Shown: positions 1 through 6,137 of the stretch, piece by piece
Layout: the number at the start of each line of letters is the position of its first letter
Numbering within the stretch: the first letter of the stretch is position 1
DNA from: Bacteroidales bacterium
GTDB taxonomy: Bacteria; Bacteroidota; Bacteroidia; Bacteroidales; UBA7960
DNA: 19,022 nucleotides
Direction: 5' to 3'
NCBI GenBank assembly: GCA_007122745.1
Contig: SKTA01000239.1
Coordinates: 1 to 19,022 of the forward strand
Notes under the pieces: model-generated
The model's input: only the letters and a program-made list of their open reading frames with translations
Database searches by the model: none
What the model was told of the DNA's origin: nothing
Made by a program: the position numbers and the translations under genes

Positions 1-875
1 AAGGCGTTGTATGGAATACCGACGGAAATCCGACCTATAGCGAAAATGTAGGTCGCACTGATGATGGGGACGGCATGGGTGAATACAATAGTACAATGAC
101 AGACTTAACCCCTGCAACCACCTATTATTTTCGTGCATATGCCATCAGCAGCGAAGGCACGGGGTATGGAGATGAGTTGATGTTTGAAACTTTGGAAGGT
201 GATTCCCAAGTAGTCGACATTGACGGAAATGTTTATGGTACAGTCACCATAGGAAATCAAGAATGGTTAGCGGTGAATCTGCGTGTAACCAGGTACAACA
301 ACGGTGATGCCATTCCAACAGGCTTGAGTGACACAGAGTGGTCAAACACTACAAGCGGTGCTTATGCTATTTATAACAACGATAACGACATGCTGGAAGC
401 CTATGGCAAATTGTATAATTGGTTTGCCGTTGATGATGCCAGAGGTCTGTGTCCTGAAGGATGGTCTGTACCCAGCGATGATGATTGGACGCAGTTGGTT
501 GATTATGTTGCCAGCCAAGGTTTTCCCAATGATAATGAAACCAATGGATCAGCCAATGCCTTAAAATCCTGTCGCCAGGCAGATTCACCGCTGGGTGGTG
601 ACTGCGATACCTCAGAGCATCCACGCTGGAACTCGCACAATACCCATTATGGATTCGATGAGTTTGGCTTTTCGGCTCTTCCGGGTGGATACCGTCTCAC
701 CAATGGTCTTTACAACACAATTGGGCTCTACGGTTACTGGTGGTCTTCCAGCGAGTACTCATCACTACATGCCTGGCGCTGGTACATTGGCAGTCACTTC
801 GGAAATGTGAGCAGGGGCTACACCAATAAGAAAAATGGGTTCAGCGTCCGTTGCTTCAGGGATATTGAAAATTAG
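1..875 (+). CDS. FISUMP-domain surface protein, 3' part (5' end outside window)
   Basis: The reading frame is open from base 3, so the first ATG at 75 is internal and the true start lies upstream. Bases 3-190 encode the end of an Fn3-like beta-sandwich, recognised by GVVWNTDGNPT, LTPATTYYFRAYA and a closing LMFET. Bases of about 205-872 encode a FISUMP domain (the Fibrobacter succinogenes major paralogous domain). Its hallmarks are visible in order: VYGTVTIGNQEWLAVNLR, GKLYNWFAV, CPEGWSVPSDDDW, FGFSALPGGYR, GYWWSSSEY and a final NGFSVRCF. The protein stops a few residues after this motif, as is usual for the family, and has no T9SS sorting tail. FISUMP proteins are usually exported, often lipoproteins, and their function is unknown. 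Since the N-terminus is missing, neither a signal peptide nor upstream repeats can be checked. Domain assignment is firm; any cellular role would be a guess. Confidence 0.85.
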   Translation, partial: GVVWNTDGNPTYSENVGRTDDGDGMGEYNSTMTDLTPATTYYFRAYAISSEGTGYGDELMFETLEGDSQVVDIDGNVYGTVTIGNQEWLAVNLRVTRYNNGDAIPTGLSDTEWSNTTSGAYAIYNNDNDMLEAYGKLYNWFAVDDARGLCPEGWSVPSDDDWTQLVDYVASQGFPNDNETNGSANALKSCRQADSPLGGDCDTSEHPRWNSHNTHYGFDEFGFSALPGGYRLTNGLYNTIGLYGYWWSSSEYSSLHAWRWYIGSHFGNVSRGYTNKKNGFSVRCFRDIEN

Positions 876-912
876 CTATTTTCAGGGTTCCGGTTTTCTG
901 CGACATTGCATC

Positions 913-932
913 CCCCGAATTTGCATTCGGGG
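913..932. repeat. Perfect 8-bp inverted repeat (hairpin A)
   Basis: CCCCGAAT at 913-920 and ATTCGGGG at 925-932 are exact reverse complements around a TTGC loop. It lies 37 bases after the FISUMP stop codon and 11 bases before hairpin B. There is no T-run after it on either strand, so it is not a terminator on its own. A pair of small GC-rich hairpins like this is typical of REP-type or IS200-like end structures, but that link is inference. Confidence 0.7.
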
Positions 933-943
933 CTAATCACGTT

Positions 944-963
944 AAACCACTCTGTGGTTTTTC
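944..963 (+). terminator. Candidate intrinsic terminator of the FISUMP gene (hairpin B)
   Basis: AAACCAC at 944-950 pairs perfectly with GTGGTTT at 954-960 around a TCT loop, and the T-run continues to 962, giving five consecutive T residues on the plus strand. This is a short stem with a modest U-tract, 68 bases after the stop codon of the FISUMP gene. It could equally be one half of a two-hairpin repeat element together with hairpin A. Confidence 0.45.
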
Positions 964-1000
964 TACGTCTCAGGATTGGTAATGAACGCCGATGATCCTA

Positions 1001-1060
1001 ATGTCATTCCCGCATTGTGGCCACCGCATCTTCGCGGGGGCTGGACACTACTAATGACAT
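1001..1060. repeat. Nested inverted repeat (hairpin C)
   Basis: ATGTCATT at 1001-1008 is the exact reverse complement of AATGACAT at 1053-1060. Immediately inside on the left, CCCGC (1009-1013) can pair with GCGGG (1034-1038), leaving unpaired bases on the right arm. The apical region carries an 8-base palindrome GTGGCCAC at 1017-1024. The result is a branched 60-base structure with no coding explanation. Confidence 0.55.
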
Positions 1061-1147
1061 CTTTTGAAAAAATTCGGTATTTTATTATGCGTATATTGTT
1101 ATCGGTTTCATATTACAAGTGTTACAAGCTAAAGCAGGAAACATTCT

Positions 1148-1351
1148 TTAACTTTTTATGATGGCTAAAGACATTTTTGCTAGGGTTTCCCGATCATTAA
1201 TTCCTTTATAGTGTTTGAACCTTATCATTATACCGGTATCCGGTTCAATAAAGGAATAACTAACAAACCACTGTATTGAAATATCCTTATTGAATATATG
1301 AATCTTTGGAAGTATAAATTCCCTTTGTCCCCTTTGTCCGCTTTGTGCCAT
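1148..1351 (-). pseudogene. Remnant of a tyrosine-type site-specific integrase, N-terminal arm-binding domain only
   Basis: This 67-codon frame reads like the first domain of Bacteroidota tyrosine recombinases. REFILPKIHIFNKDIS is followed by WFVSYSFIEPDTG and then IRFKHYKGIN, matching the family pattern of K-x-W-[YF]-V-x-Y-[SR]-[FY], a P-x-T-G turn and an R-[FY]-x-x-Y-x-G-I-N strand. Family members are around 300-420 residues with core-binding and catalytic domains carrying an R-H-R-Y set. None of these follow: the frame stops after AIIKS, and the other two frames close within about 10 codons. The opening codons contain a GQRGQR repeat from near-identical CTTTGTCC units. An AGAGGTAG box lies 9-10 bases upstream of the ATG. 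The fragment lies about 170 bases beyond the 3' end of tRNA-Leu, the usual place for an integrase. Family assignment is from memory of the pattern and is moderately sure. Confidence 0.6.
1200..1257. repeat. Interrupted inverted repeat inside the integrase remnant
   Basis: ATTCCTTTA (1200-1208) pairs exactly with TAAAGGAAT (1249-1257), and TTGAACC (1215-1221) pairs exactly with GGTTCAA (1242-1248), with only TATAGTGT-side bases 1209-1214 bulged out. A ten-base palindrome ATACCGGTAT (1230-1239) sits in the apical loop. Sixteen base pairs in 58 bases is more than expected by chance in AT-rich sequence, though it overlaps the coding remnant. Confidence 0.5.
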
Positions 1352-1524
1352 TTTTTTCTACCTCTAGTTACTCTGTATCAATACTTTATATTTAGCTAGA
1401 TGACGCTAAACCCTTCGTAATTGAATGATAATGAAACAGTTGTAATAATGGTAAAAATGGTGCACTTGTTTACTCTAAGTTTTTTTATAACTGCCTGCTA
1501 TTTAGACACTTAAGGTGTTAAAAG
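1352..1524. other. AT-rich spacer between tRNA-Leu and the integrase remnant
   Basis: I see no gene here. It contains a T-run at about 1480-1486 and a weak near-palindrome just after the tRNA 3' end (ACACTTAAGGTGT, around 1506-1518) that might end the tRNA transcript. I found no second copy of the tRNA 3' end, so no direct-repeat attachment site can be shown. Confidence 0.5.
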
Positions 1525-1606
1525 TGCGGATGAAGGGACTCGAACCCCCACGCCTCTCGGCACCAGATCCTAAGTCTGGCGCGGCTACCAATTACGCCAC
1601 ATCCGC
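1525..1606 (-). tRNA. tRNA-Leu (anticodon UAG)
   Basis: On the minus strand an 82-base cloverleaf can be folded. The seven-base acceptor stem GCGGATG pairs with CATCCGC and is followed by discriminator A at 1525. The anticodon stem CCAGA/TCTGG closes a CTTAGGA loop, putting UAG at 1570-1572, which reads CUA and, by wobble, other CUN leucine codons. A long variable arm (class II) precedes the GGTTCGAGTC T-arm, consistent with tRNA-Leu. The T-stem uses G-U wobble at its outer pairs. CCA is not encoded and must be added after transcription. Confidence 0.95.
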
Positions 1607-1628
1607 AATGTTCCCGCGAAACGGAGTG

Positions 1629-1636
1629 CAAAGATA
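1629..1636 (-). promoter_or_regulatory. Bacteroidota -7 box driving tRNA-Leu
   Basis: On the minus strand TATCTTTG matches the Bacteroidota sigma-70 -7 consensus TAnnTTTG exactly, 22 bases before the tRNA 5' end. The -33 region is only T-rich (around 1650-1660) and overlaps the stop codon of the histidine kinase, so the tRNA promoter is squeezed into the 51-base gap. Confidence 0.6.
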
Positions 1637-1657
1637 CAATATTTTTTGCTTTAAAAA

Positions 1658-3829
1658 TCAGGTAACGTTCCTGGGTAGGGTAAAAGAAAATTCAGAACCT
1701 TTACCAACTTCACTTTTTATCGACAGGGTTCCACCTTGTCGGCTAATGAATTCACGGCAAAGCAACAAACCAAGGCCGCTGCCTTTCTCATCTTTGGTGC
1801 CATAAGTAGAATGAAGCATGTCTGAACGAAACAGTTTCAGTTGATCTTGCTTTGAGACACCTACGCCCGTATCTGAAACAGATAACTCAATGAACCCATT
1901 TTTCTCCATTGCAGAAACAACAACCTTGCCACCCGGATGGGAATATTTTAAGGCATTAGATATCAGGTTTCTTAAAACCGTATCGGTCATGTTGATGTCG
2001 CCGTATACAATCACGTCCCCTTCTGTCTTATCAAGCAGATCAATCTCTTTTTCCCTGGCACTGGTAGCAAACAGGTTGAAATTCTCAATGATGACCTCTT
2101 TGAGGGAAAACTTTTCAGGCTTGAAACTGATCTTGCCTGTCTGCGTCCGCGACCACTGCAAAAGGTTATCAAGCAGGTTGCTGATCTTGATCACCGATGT
2201 ATCCAGGTCTTCCACCAACTCATGAAGCTCCTCCTTTGAAAGTGTGTCAATGTCACGTTTCAGGATACGGGAAAAACTAATTATGGCAGCAAATGGATTG
2301 CGTAAATCATGCGAAATGATTGAAAAAAACTTATCCTTGGTCTTATTAATATTGATCAGGTTCTTTTCTGACTCCTTCAGCTTTTTATTTAAGCTTTCCA
2401 CCTTTTCCTGGTGTTCAAACAAACTGAGATTTAGTTCTTTGAGCATTCTGTTGGATACAGCAATCTCCTCTTTCTGTTTCTTCAGCAGTGCATTTGTTCT
2501 TTTGTATTCGAGAAAACGAAAATAAATTATAACCAACGTAACAAGGATCAGGAAAATAAACAGAAGAAAAAAGTTCCGGAACAACCTTTGCTTGTCATAA
2601 TTTAACTCAATAATTTGATGTGATTTGCGAAGCAGCTGGATCTCATTTTCCCGTTGTTCCCGCTCCTGCACAAAACGCAATTCTACAGCACGTCTTGAAG
2701 CCTCTGCATCATATATGCTATCCTGAAGAATAAGATATTTTTTTTGATAATCATAAGCCAAATGATAATCTCCGTATTTTACATAGAGTTCACTCAATGA
2801 TTTATAGTTATCCGAAACCAAAGAAGCCAGACCAAGTTGTTCGGCAATAATCAGGCTTAACTCATAATAATTACGGCTTTTGTCAAAATCACCTAGCGCT
2901 GCAAATACCTTGCCCAAAATATGATTGACATTTGCCACGCCAGCCGGGTTATCCATTTCTTCATATAAAACAATACAATGTTCCAGCAAATCAATAGCTT
3001 GGTCATAGTCTTCTTTAAGAAAATAAAGGGTTCCCAGGTTGATTTTTGTATTTGCAATTTCCAGCTTACGTCCAATTTCTTGTCTGATTTTTAGACTTTT
3101 ATTAAAATAAGAGTGAGCCTCTTCATATTTCCCGGTTTGTTTTCGGATCGATCCAAGGTTATTATAAGAATAGGATTTACCAGAAAGATCTTCATATTTC
3201 TTCGTTATTTCTAAGGATTTCTGATGATAGTATTCTGCCATCTCAAAATCGCGCTGCTCGTAGTATATCATCCCGATATTATTAAGAACAGAAGAGGAAA
3301 GCCGGACTGAATCAAGTTCTTGGAACAAATCCAGGGCCTGAAGATGATACTCCAGTGCATATTCTTGATAACCTTGTCGTGAAAAGATGGCACCGATGCT
3401 GGTCATCACAAGGGCATTTCCAGCCAGGTCACCCTCCTTTTCAAATACATGACCCGCTTCTATAAAGAAATCATATGCACGATTGAAGTTGCTTAAGCGC
3501 CAGTATAAAGCACCAATATCGGCCAAAGTCCTTCCAATAACACTACTGAATTGATTTTTTTCGGCAATGTCCAGGCCCGCTTTGAGATGATCAAGCCCCC
3601 GATTCGGTTTGGTCAATCTGTAAATCCTTCCCAACCTGAAATGGGCATCCATTATGAGGGAATCCTCATGATGCCGCCCTTTGATCACCATCTTCAGACT
3701 GTCAGTTTGATTAACACGTTCCCGGTTTGTATCAAATGCGGCTGTATTCAACGGTAAAAGGCTGAATATGAACAAAAGAAAGCAAACCAACATGTGCCAT
3801 ATTCTAAACATCGGCAAAAACATTTCCAT
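1658..3829 (-). CDS. TPR-containing membrane sensor histidine kinase
   Basis: The 723-residue protein has a hydrophobic N-terminal export signal (about residues 10-31), a periplasmic array of TPR helices of the Rapsyn/kinase type (about 60-370, with repeats such as LNNIGMIYY, YNNLGSIRK and INLGTLYF), one membrane segment (about 418-438), a coiled coil (about 440-495), a HisKA domain with phospho-acceptor H507 in ISHDLRNPF, and a HATPase_c domain. ATP-binding motifs are intact: N625 in NLISNALKYS, DTGVG at 653-657, and GSGLGL at 683-688. It should autophosphorylate on H507 and pass the phosphate to a response regulator, but no receiver domain is fused and no regulator gene is adjacent. The start at 3829 is chosen because it gives the full signal segment; Met3 and Met7 are alternatives. 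The signal sensed is unknown. It is transcribed away from nrfHA. Confidence 0.9.
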   Translation of the reverse strand: MEMFLPMFRIWHMLVCFLLFIFSLLPLNTAAFDTNRERVNQTDSLKMVIKGRHHEDSLIMDAHFRLGRIYRLTKPNRGLDHLKAGLDIAEKNQFSSVIGRTLADIGALYWRLSNFNRAYDFFIEAGHVFEKEGDLAGNALVMTSIGAIFSRQGYQEYALEYHLQALDLFQELDSVRLSSSVLNNIGMIYYEQRDFEMAEYYHQKSLEITKKYEDLSGKSYSYNNLGSIRKQTGKYEEAHSYFNKSLKIRQEIGRKLEIANTKINLGTLYFLKEDYDQAIDLLEHCIVLYEEMDNPAGVANVNHILGKVFAALGDFDKSRNYYELSLIIAEQLGLASLVSDNYKSLSELYVKYGDYHLAYDYQKKYLILQDSIYDAEASRRAVELRFVQEREQRENEIQLLRKSHQIIELNYDKQRLFRNFFLLFIFLILVTLVIIYFRFLEYKRTNALLKKQKEEIAVSNRMLKELNLSLFEHQEKVESLNKKLKESEKNLININKTKDKFFSIISHDLRNPFAAIISFSRILKRDIDTLSKEELHELVEDLDTSVIKISNLLDNLLQWSRTQTGKISFKPEKFSLKEVIIENFNLFATSAREKEIDLLDKTEGDVIVYGDINMTDTVLRNLISNALKYSHPGGKVVVSAMEKNGFIELSVSDTGVGVSKQDQLKLFRSDMLHSTYGTKDEKGSGLGLLLCREFISRQGGTLSIKSEVGKGSEFSFTLPRNVT

Positions 3830-3869
3830 TTTACATAAGCATTCAAAACACAGGTAACCAAAAAATATA

Positions 3870-3877
3870 CAAAATTA
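3870..3877 (-). promoter_or_regulatory. Candidate -7 box for the histidine kinase gene
   Basis: On the minus strand TAATTTTG fits TAnnTTTG, about 41 bases before the kinase ATG. The sequence is so AT-rich that chance matches are likely, and there is no well-placed -33 TTTG. Confidence 0.35.
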
Positions 3878-4004
3878 TTATACAAATATCAAATAAAAAT
3901 AAACATAAGATCATTATCACAAGCTCAACAAGCTACTTTAATTTAATCTAAAGAACAATTGCATAAAAGATGGATAAAACAGGTAAAGTTATCAGATATT
4001 TTTC

Positions 4005-4012
4005 TATATTTC
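4005..4012 (+). promoter_or_regulatory. Candidate -7 box for nrfHA
   Basis: TATATTTC differs from TAnnTTTG only in the last base and lies 37 bases before the nrfH ATG. No -33 element is clear and no FNR/Crp-like palindrome is recognised, so nitrite or anaerobic control cannot be read from this region. Confidence 0.3.
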
Positions 4013-4049
4013 GGTACTAATTTTCGTAATTCAAAAAAAAAGGTGCGTT

Positions 4050-4667
4050 ATGACATTTTTGAAGAAGGTATATCACCTGTTGGTTCCCCCGCCGAAGTGG
4101 CGATTTACGGTTATCATACTCACAGGCATTATGACCGGCATACTGCTGCTGGTGGTACTTATTTCAAATGCGACATCTTATCTTTCTGAGGAACCGGAAA
4201 CATGTATCAACTGCCATGTGATGTATCCCTACTTTGCATCCTGGAGTAAAGACAGTCATGCCCGTGATGCCACTTGTGTTGATTGCCACATACCGCAGGA
4301 TAACATATTCAGCAAATATTTTGTAAAGGGAACGGATGGTCTGGCACATGCCACCTACTTTAGCATGCGCTGGGAACCCCAGGTAATCCAGATCAAAAGT
4401 CGTGGCACACGCGTTGTACAGGAAAACTGCATCCGCTGCCACCTTGACCTTGTTGACATGGTTCAGCTGGTGGAGGTAACAGCAGCAACTGCAGCTAAAG
4501 GAGAAGGTAAGCTTTGCTGGGACTGCCATCGCGAAACACCCCACGGTACGGTCAAAAGTTTATCGGCCGCTCCACATGCCCTCGTCGAACGCCTGCCTTC
4601 CGTTCTGCCTGCATGGCTTGGCACAAATCAACATTCACAACCCAATAGAGTATTGACTTATGAATAA
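4050..4667 (+). CDS. nrfH: NrfH, cytochrome c nitrite reductase small (quinol dehydrogenase) subunit
   Basis: The 205-residue protein has one N-terminal membrane anchor (about residues 18-41) and four heme-attachment motifs: CINCH (52-56), CVDCH (76-80), CIRCH (127-131) and CWDCH (156-160). This is the NapC/NirT-family layout of NrfH. The first motif is followed by Val-Met (M58), matching the CXXCHxM arrangement in which that Met is the axial ligand of heme 1 in characterised NrfH. NrfH takes electrons from menaquinol on the periplasmic face and passes them to NrfA. The C-terminal end, about 25 residues after SLSAAP, is a little longer than in many homologues. nrfA follows after 18 bases in the same direction, so the two are surely an operon. 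ATG at 4050 is preferred as it directly precedes the basic stretch before the anchor. Confidence 0.95.
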   Translation: MTFLKKVYHLLVPPPKWRFTVIILTGIMTGILLLVVLISNATSYLSEEPETCINCHVMYPYFASWSKDSHARDATCVDCHIPQDNIFSKYFVKGTDGLAHATYFSMRWEPQVIQIKSRGTRVVQENCIRCHLDLVDMVQLVEVTAATAAKGEGKLCWDCHRETPHGTVKSLSAAPHALVERLPSVLPAWLGTNQHSQPNRVLTYE

Positions 4668-4685
4668 ATCCAAAAAATAATTCTT

Positions 4686-6128
4686 ATGGAAACGAATCGA
4701 GCAACATCTGAAAGAAAGCCCTGGATCAATTGGTTATTGTTTTTCATCACAATCACCATTGTTTTCGTGATCGGCCTCTTTGCTGCAAGCATTATTGAAC
4801 GCCGCAGTGAAGCACAATTGTATTTCCAGATGGTTAGCCCCATCCCCGATTTTGAGCCAGACAATTCGATATGGGGAGAAAACTTTCCACGACAATACGA
4901 AAGTTATTTAATGACCCTTGACACCACATTTGAAAGCAAATATTACGGGTCTGTGATGATTGATTATCTGGAGAAGTATCCGGAGCTTGTTGTAATGTGG
5001 GCCGGATATGCTTTCTCACGTGACTACAATCAGGGACGCGGACATTATTACTCAGTTACGGATGTACATAATACACTCCGCACAAAAGTACCCCAGCCGG
5101 CCACCTGCTGGACATGTAAAAGCACGGATGTGCCCAGGATGATGAACGAACTGGGTGTGAGTAATTTCTATGCCCGAACGTGGGCAGAGATGGGGCCCAA
5201 CATCCAGCACCCGATCGGATGTCAGGACTGCCATGAACCGAACACCATGAATCTCCGCATTACGCGCCCTGCACTCGCCGAGGCTTTTAAACGGCAGGGA
5301 CGCGACATCAATGATGCCACACGCCAGGAAATGCGCTCCCTGGTTTGCGCACAATGCCACGTTGAGTATTATTTCGGCCCGGAGAATTACCTGACTTTCC
5401 CCTGGGATGAAGGATTCAGCGCGGAAGACATGGAAAGGTATAAAGACAACATTGAGCATGTTGACTGGATGCATGCACTCAGCCGTGCCCCGATGCTCAA
5501 GGCGCAGCATCCCGACTATGAGCTGTACAAAACCGGAATCCACGCACAGCGGGGTGTATCTTGTGCCGATTGCCACATGCCGTATAAGAGGGAGGGAGGC
5601 ATTAAGTTTACCGATCACCATCTGGTCAGCCCGCTGGCAAAAGTTGAAAAATCCTGCCAGGTATGCCACAGACAAAGCGAAGAAACCCTGATCGCCAACG
5701 TTTATGACCACCAGAGAAGGGTTTCCGAGTTGCGCGGCATTGCCGAGAAAAACCTGGCCCGTGTACACATTGAAGCCATGTACGCCTGGGAGGCAGGTGC
5801 AACCGAGGCAGAAATGGCGCCGGTACTGCAATTGATCCGCCATTCGCAGTGGCGGTGGGACTGGGTTGCAGCCGCCAACGGAATGGGAATTCATTCGCCA
5901 GCGGAAGCACTGAGGGTTTTAGGTACTTCAATCCAGAAAGCGCAGGAGGCCAGCCTGAAGCTCACCTCCGTTTTCAACAAATATGGTGTGGACTATCCAA
6001 TTGAAATGCCCGACCTCTCCACCAAAGAGGCAGCACAGGAGTTCATCGGCCTTGACATGGACAAGCTCCGTCAGGAAAAAGACAGTTGGAAAAAAGAGGT
6101 GCTGCCCGGTTGGCTGGTCAGCAACTGA
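4686..6128 (+). CDS. nrfA: NrfA, pentaheme ammonia-forming cytochrome c nitrite reductase
   Basis: This 480-residue protein reduces nitrite by six electrons to ammonium (respiratory DNRA) in the periplasm. It carries the diagnostic active-site heme motif CWTCK (141-145), whose lysine K145 is the proximal ligand, plus four CXXCH motifs: CQDCH (179-183), CAQCH (221-225), CADCH (293-297) and CQVCH (324-328). By alignment from memory with the E. coli enzyme, R132, Y228 and H275 fill the catalytic Arg, Tyr and His positions. E227, Y228, K272 and Q274 (in KAQH) match the conserved calcium site, so this looks like a calcium-type NrfA. The N-terminus has a hydrophobic segment (about 14-36) without a clear cleavage site, so it may be a signal peptide or an anchor. 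Length is typical. It shares a transcript with nrfH, and its stop lies nine bases from the stop of the opposing transporter gene. Confidence 0.97.
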   Translation: METNRATSERKPWINWLLFFITITIVFVIGLFAASIIERRSEAQLYFQMVSPIPDFEPDNSIWGENFPRQYESYLMTLDTTFESKYYGSVMIDYLEKYPELVVMWAGYAFSRDYNQGRGHYYSVTDVHNTLRTKVPQPATCWTCKSTDVPRMMNELGVSNFYARTWAEMGPNIQHPIGCQDCHEPNTMNLRITRPALAEAFKRQGRDINDATRQEMRSLVCAQCHVEYYFGPENYLTFPWDEGFSAEDMERYKDNIEHVDWMHALSRAPMLKAQHPDYELYKTGIHAQRGVSCADCHMPYKREGGIKFTDHHLVSPLAKVEKSCQVCHRQSEETLIANVYDHQRRVSELRGIAEKNLARVHIEAMYAWEAGATEAEMAPVLQLIRHSQWRWDWVAAANGMGIHSPAEALRVLGTSIQKAQEASLKLTSVFNKYGVDYPIEMPDLSTKEAAQEFIGLDMDKLRQEKDSWKKEVLPGWLVSN

Positions 6129-6137
6129 GAACTTTTA

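Larger units (their letters stand above)
876..1147. other. Structured gene-poor spacer
   Basis: No convincing gene lies here. A 61-codon open frame at 976-1161 has no recognisable sequence, crosses a strong hairpin and lacks a ribosome-binding site, so I do not call it. The spacer holds three hairpins (listed separately at 913-932, 944-963 and 1001-1060), followed by AT-rich sequence up to the integrase remnant. The close spacing of several perfect stems suggests either a terminator followed by REP-like elements or the end of a lost mobile element. The origin is inferred, not shown. Confidence 0.6.
3830..4049. other. Divergent promoter region between the histidine kinase and nrfHA
   Basis: This 220-base AT-rich spacer must hold promoters for both directions. 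Candidate -7 boxes are listed separately. A direct repeat ACAAGCT occurs at 3919-3925 and 3928-3934, nine bases apart start to start (close to one helical turn), between the two candidate promoters; it could bind a regulator, but no known operator is recognised. A 76-codon frame at 3959-4189 overlaps nrfH out of frame and is rejected. Confidence 0.5.

Noticed and set aside
75..77. ATG as the start of the FISUMP gene
   Set aside because: The frame is open to the window edge and the upstream codons encode the first strands of an Fn3-like domain (GVVWNTDGNPT).
976..1161. 61-codon plus-strand frame in the spacer
   Set aside because: It crosses the nested hairpin, has no ribosome-binding site and reads as low-similarity sequence with no motif.
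1437..1493. Near-inverted repeat CAGTTGTAA / TTATAACTG between tRNA-Leu and the integrase remnant
   Set aside because: One mismatch and a 39-base AT-rich loop make chance likely.
1525..1550. Search for a second copy of the tRNA-Leu 3' end as an att direct repeat
   Set aside because: I did not find another copy in the window, so no attachment site is claimed.
3959..4189. 76-codon frame over the nrfH start
   Set aside because: It overlaps the membrane anchor and first heme region of nrfH in a different frame and has no family features.
5052..5894. 280-codon open frame on the minus strand inside nrfA
   Set aside because: It is antisense to a gene whose five heme motifs and active-site residues are intact, has no recognisable domain and no start signal. 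It follows from the codon use of nrfA.
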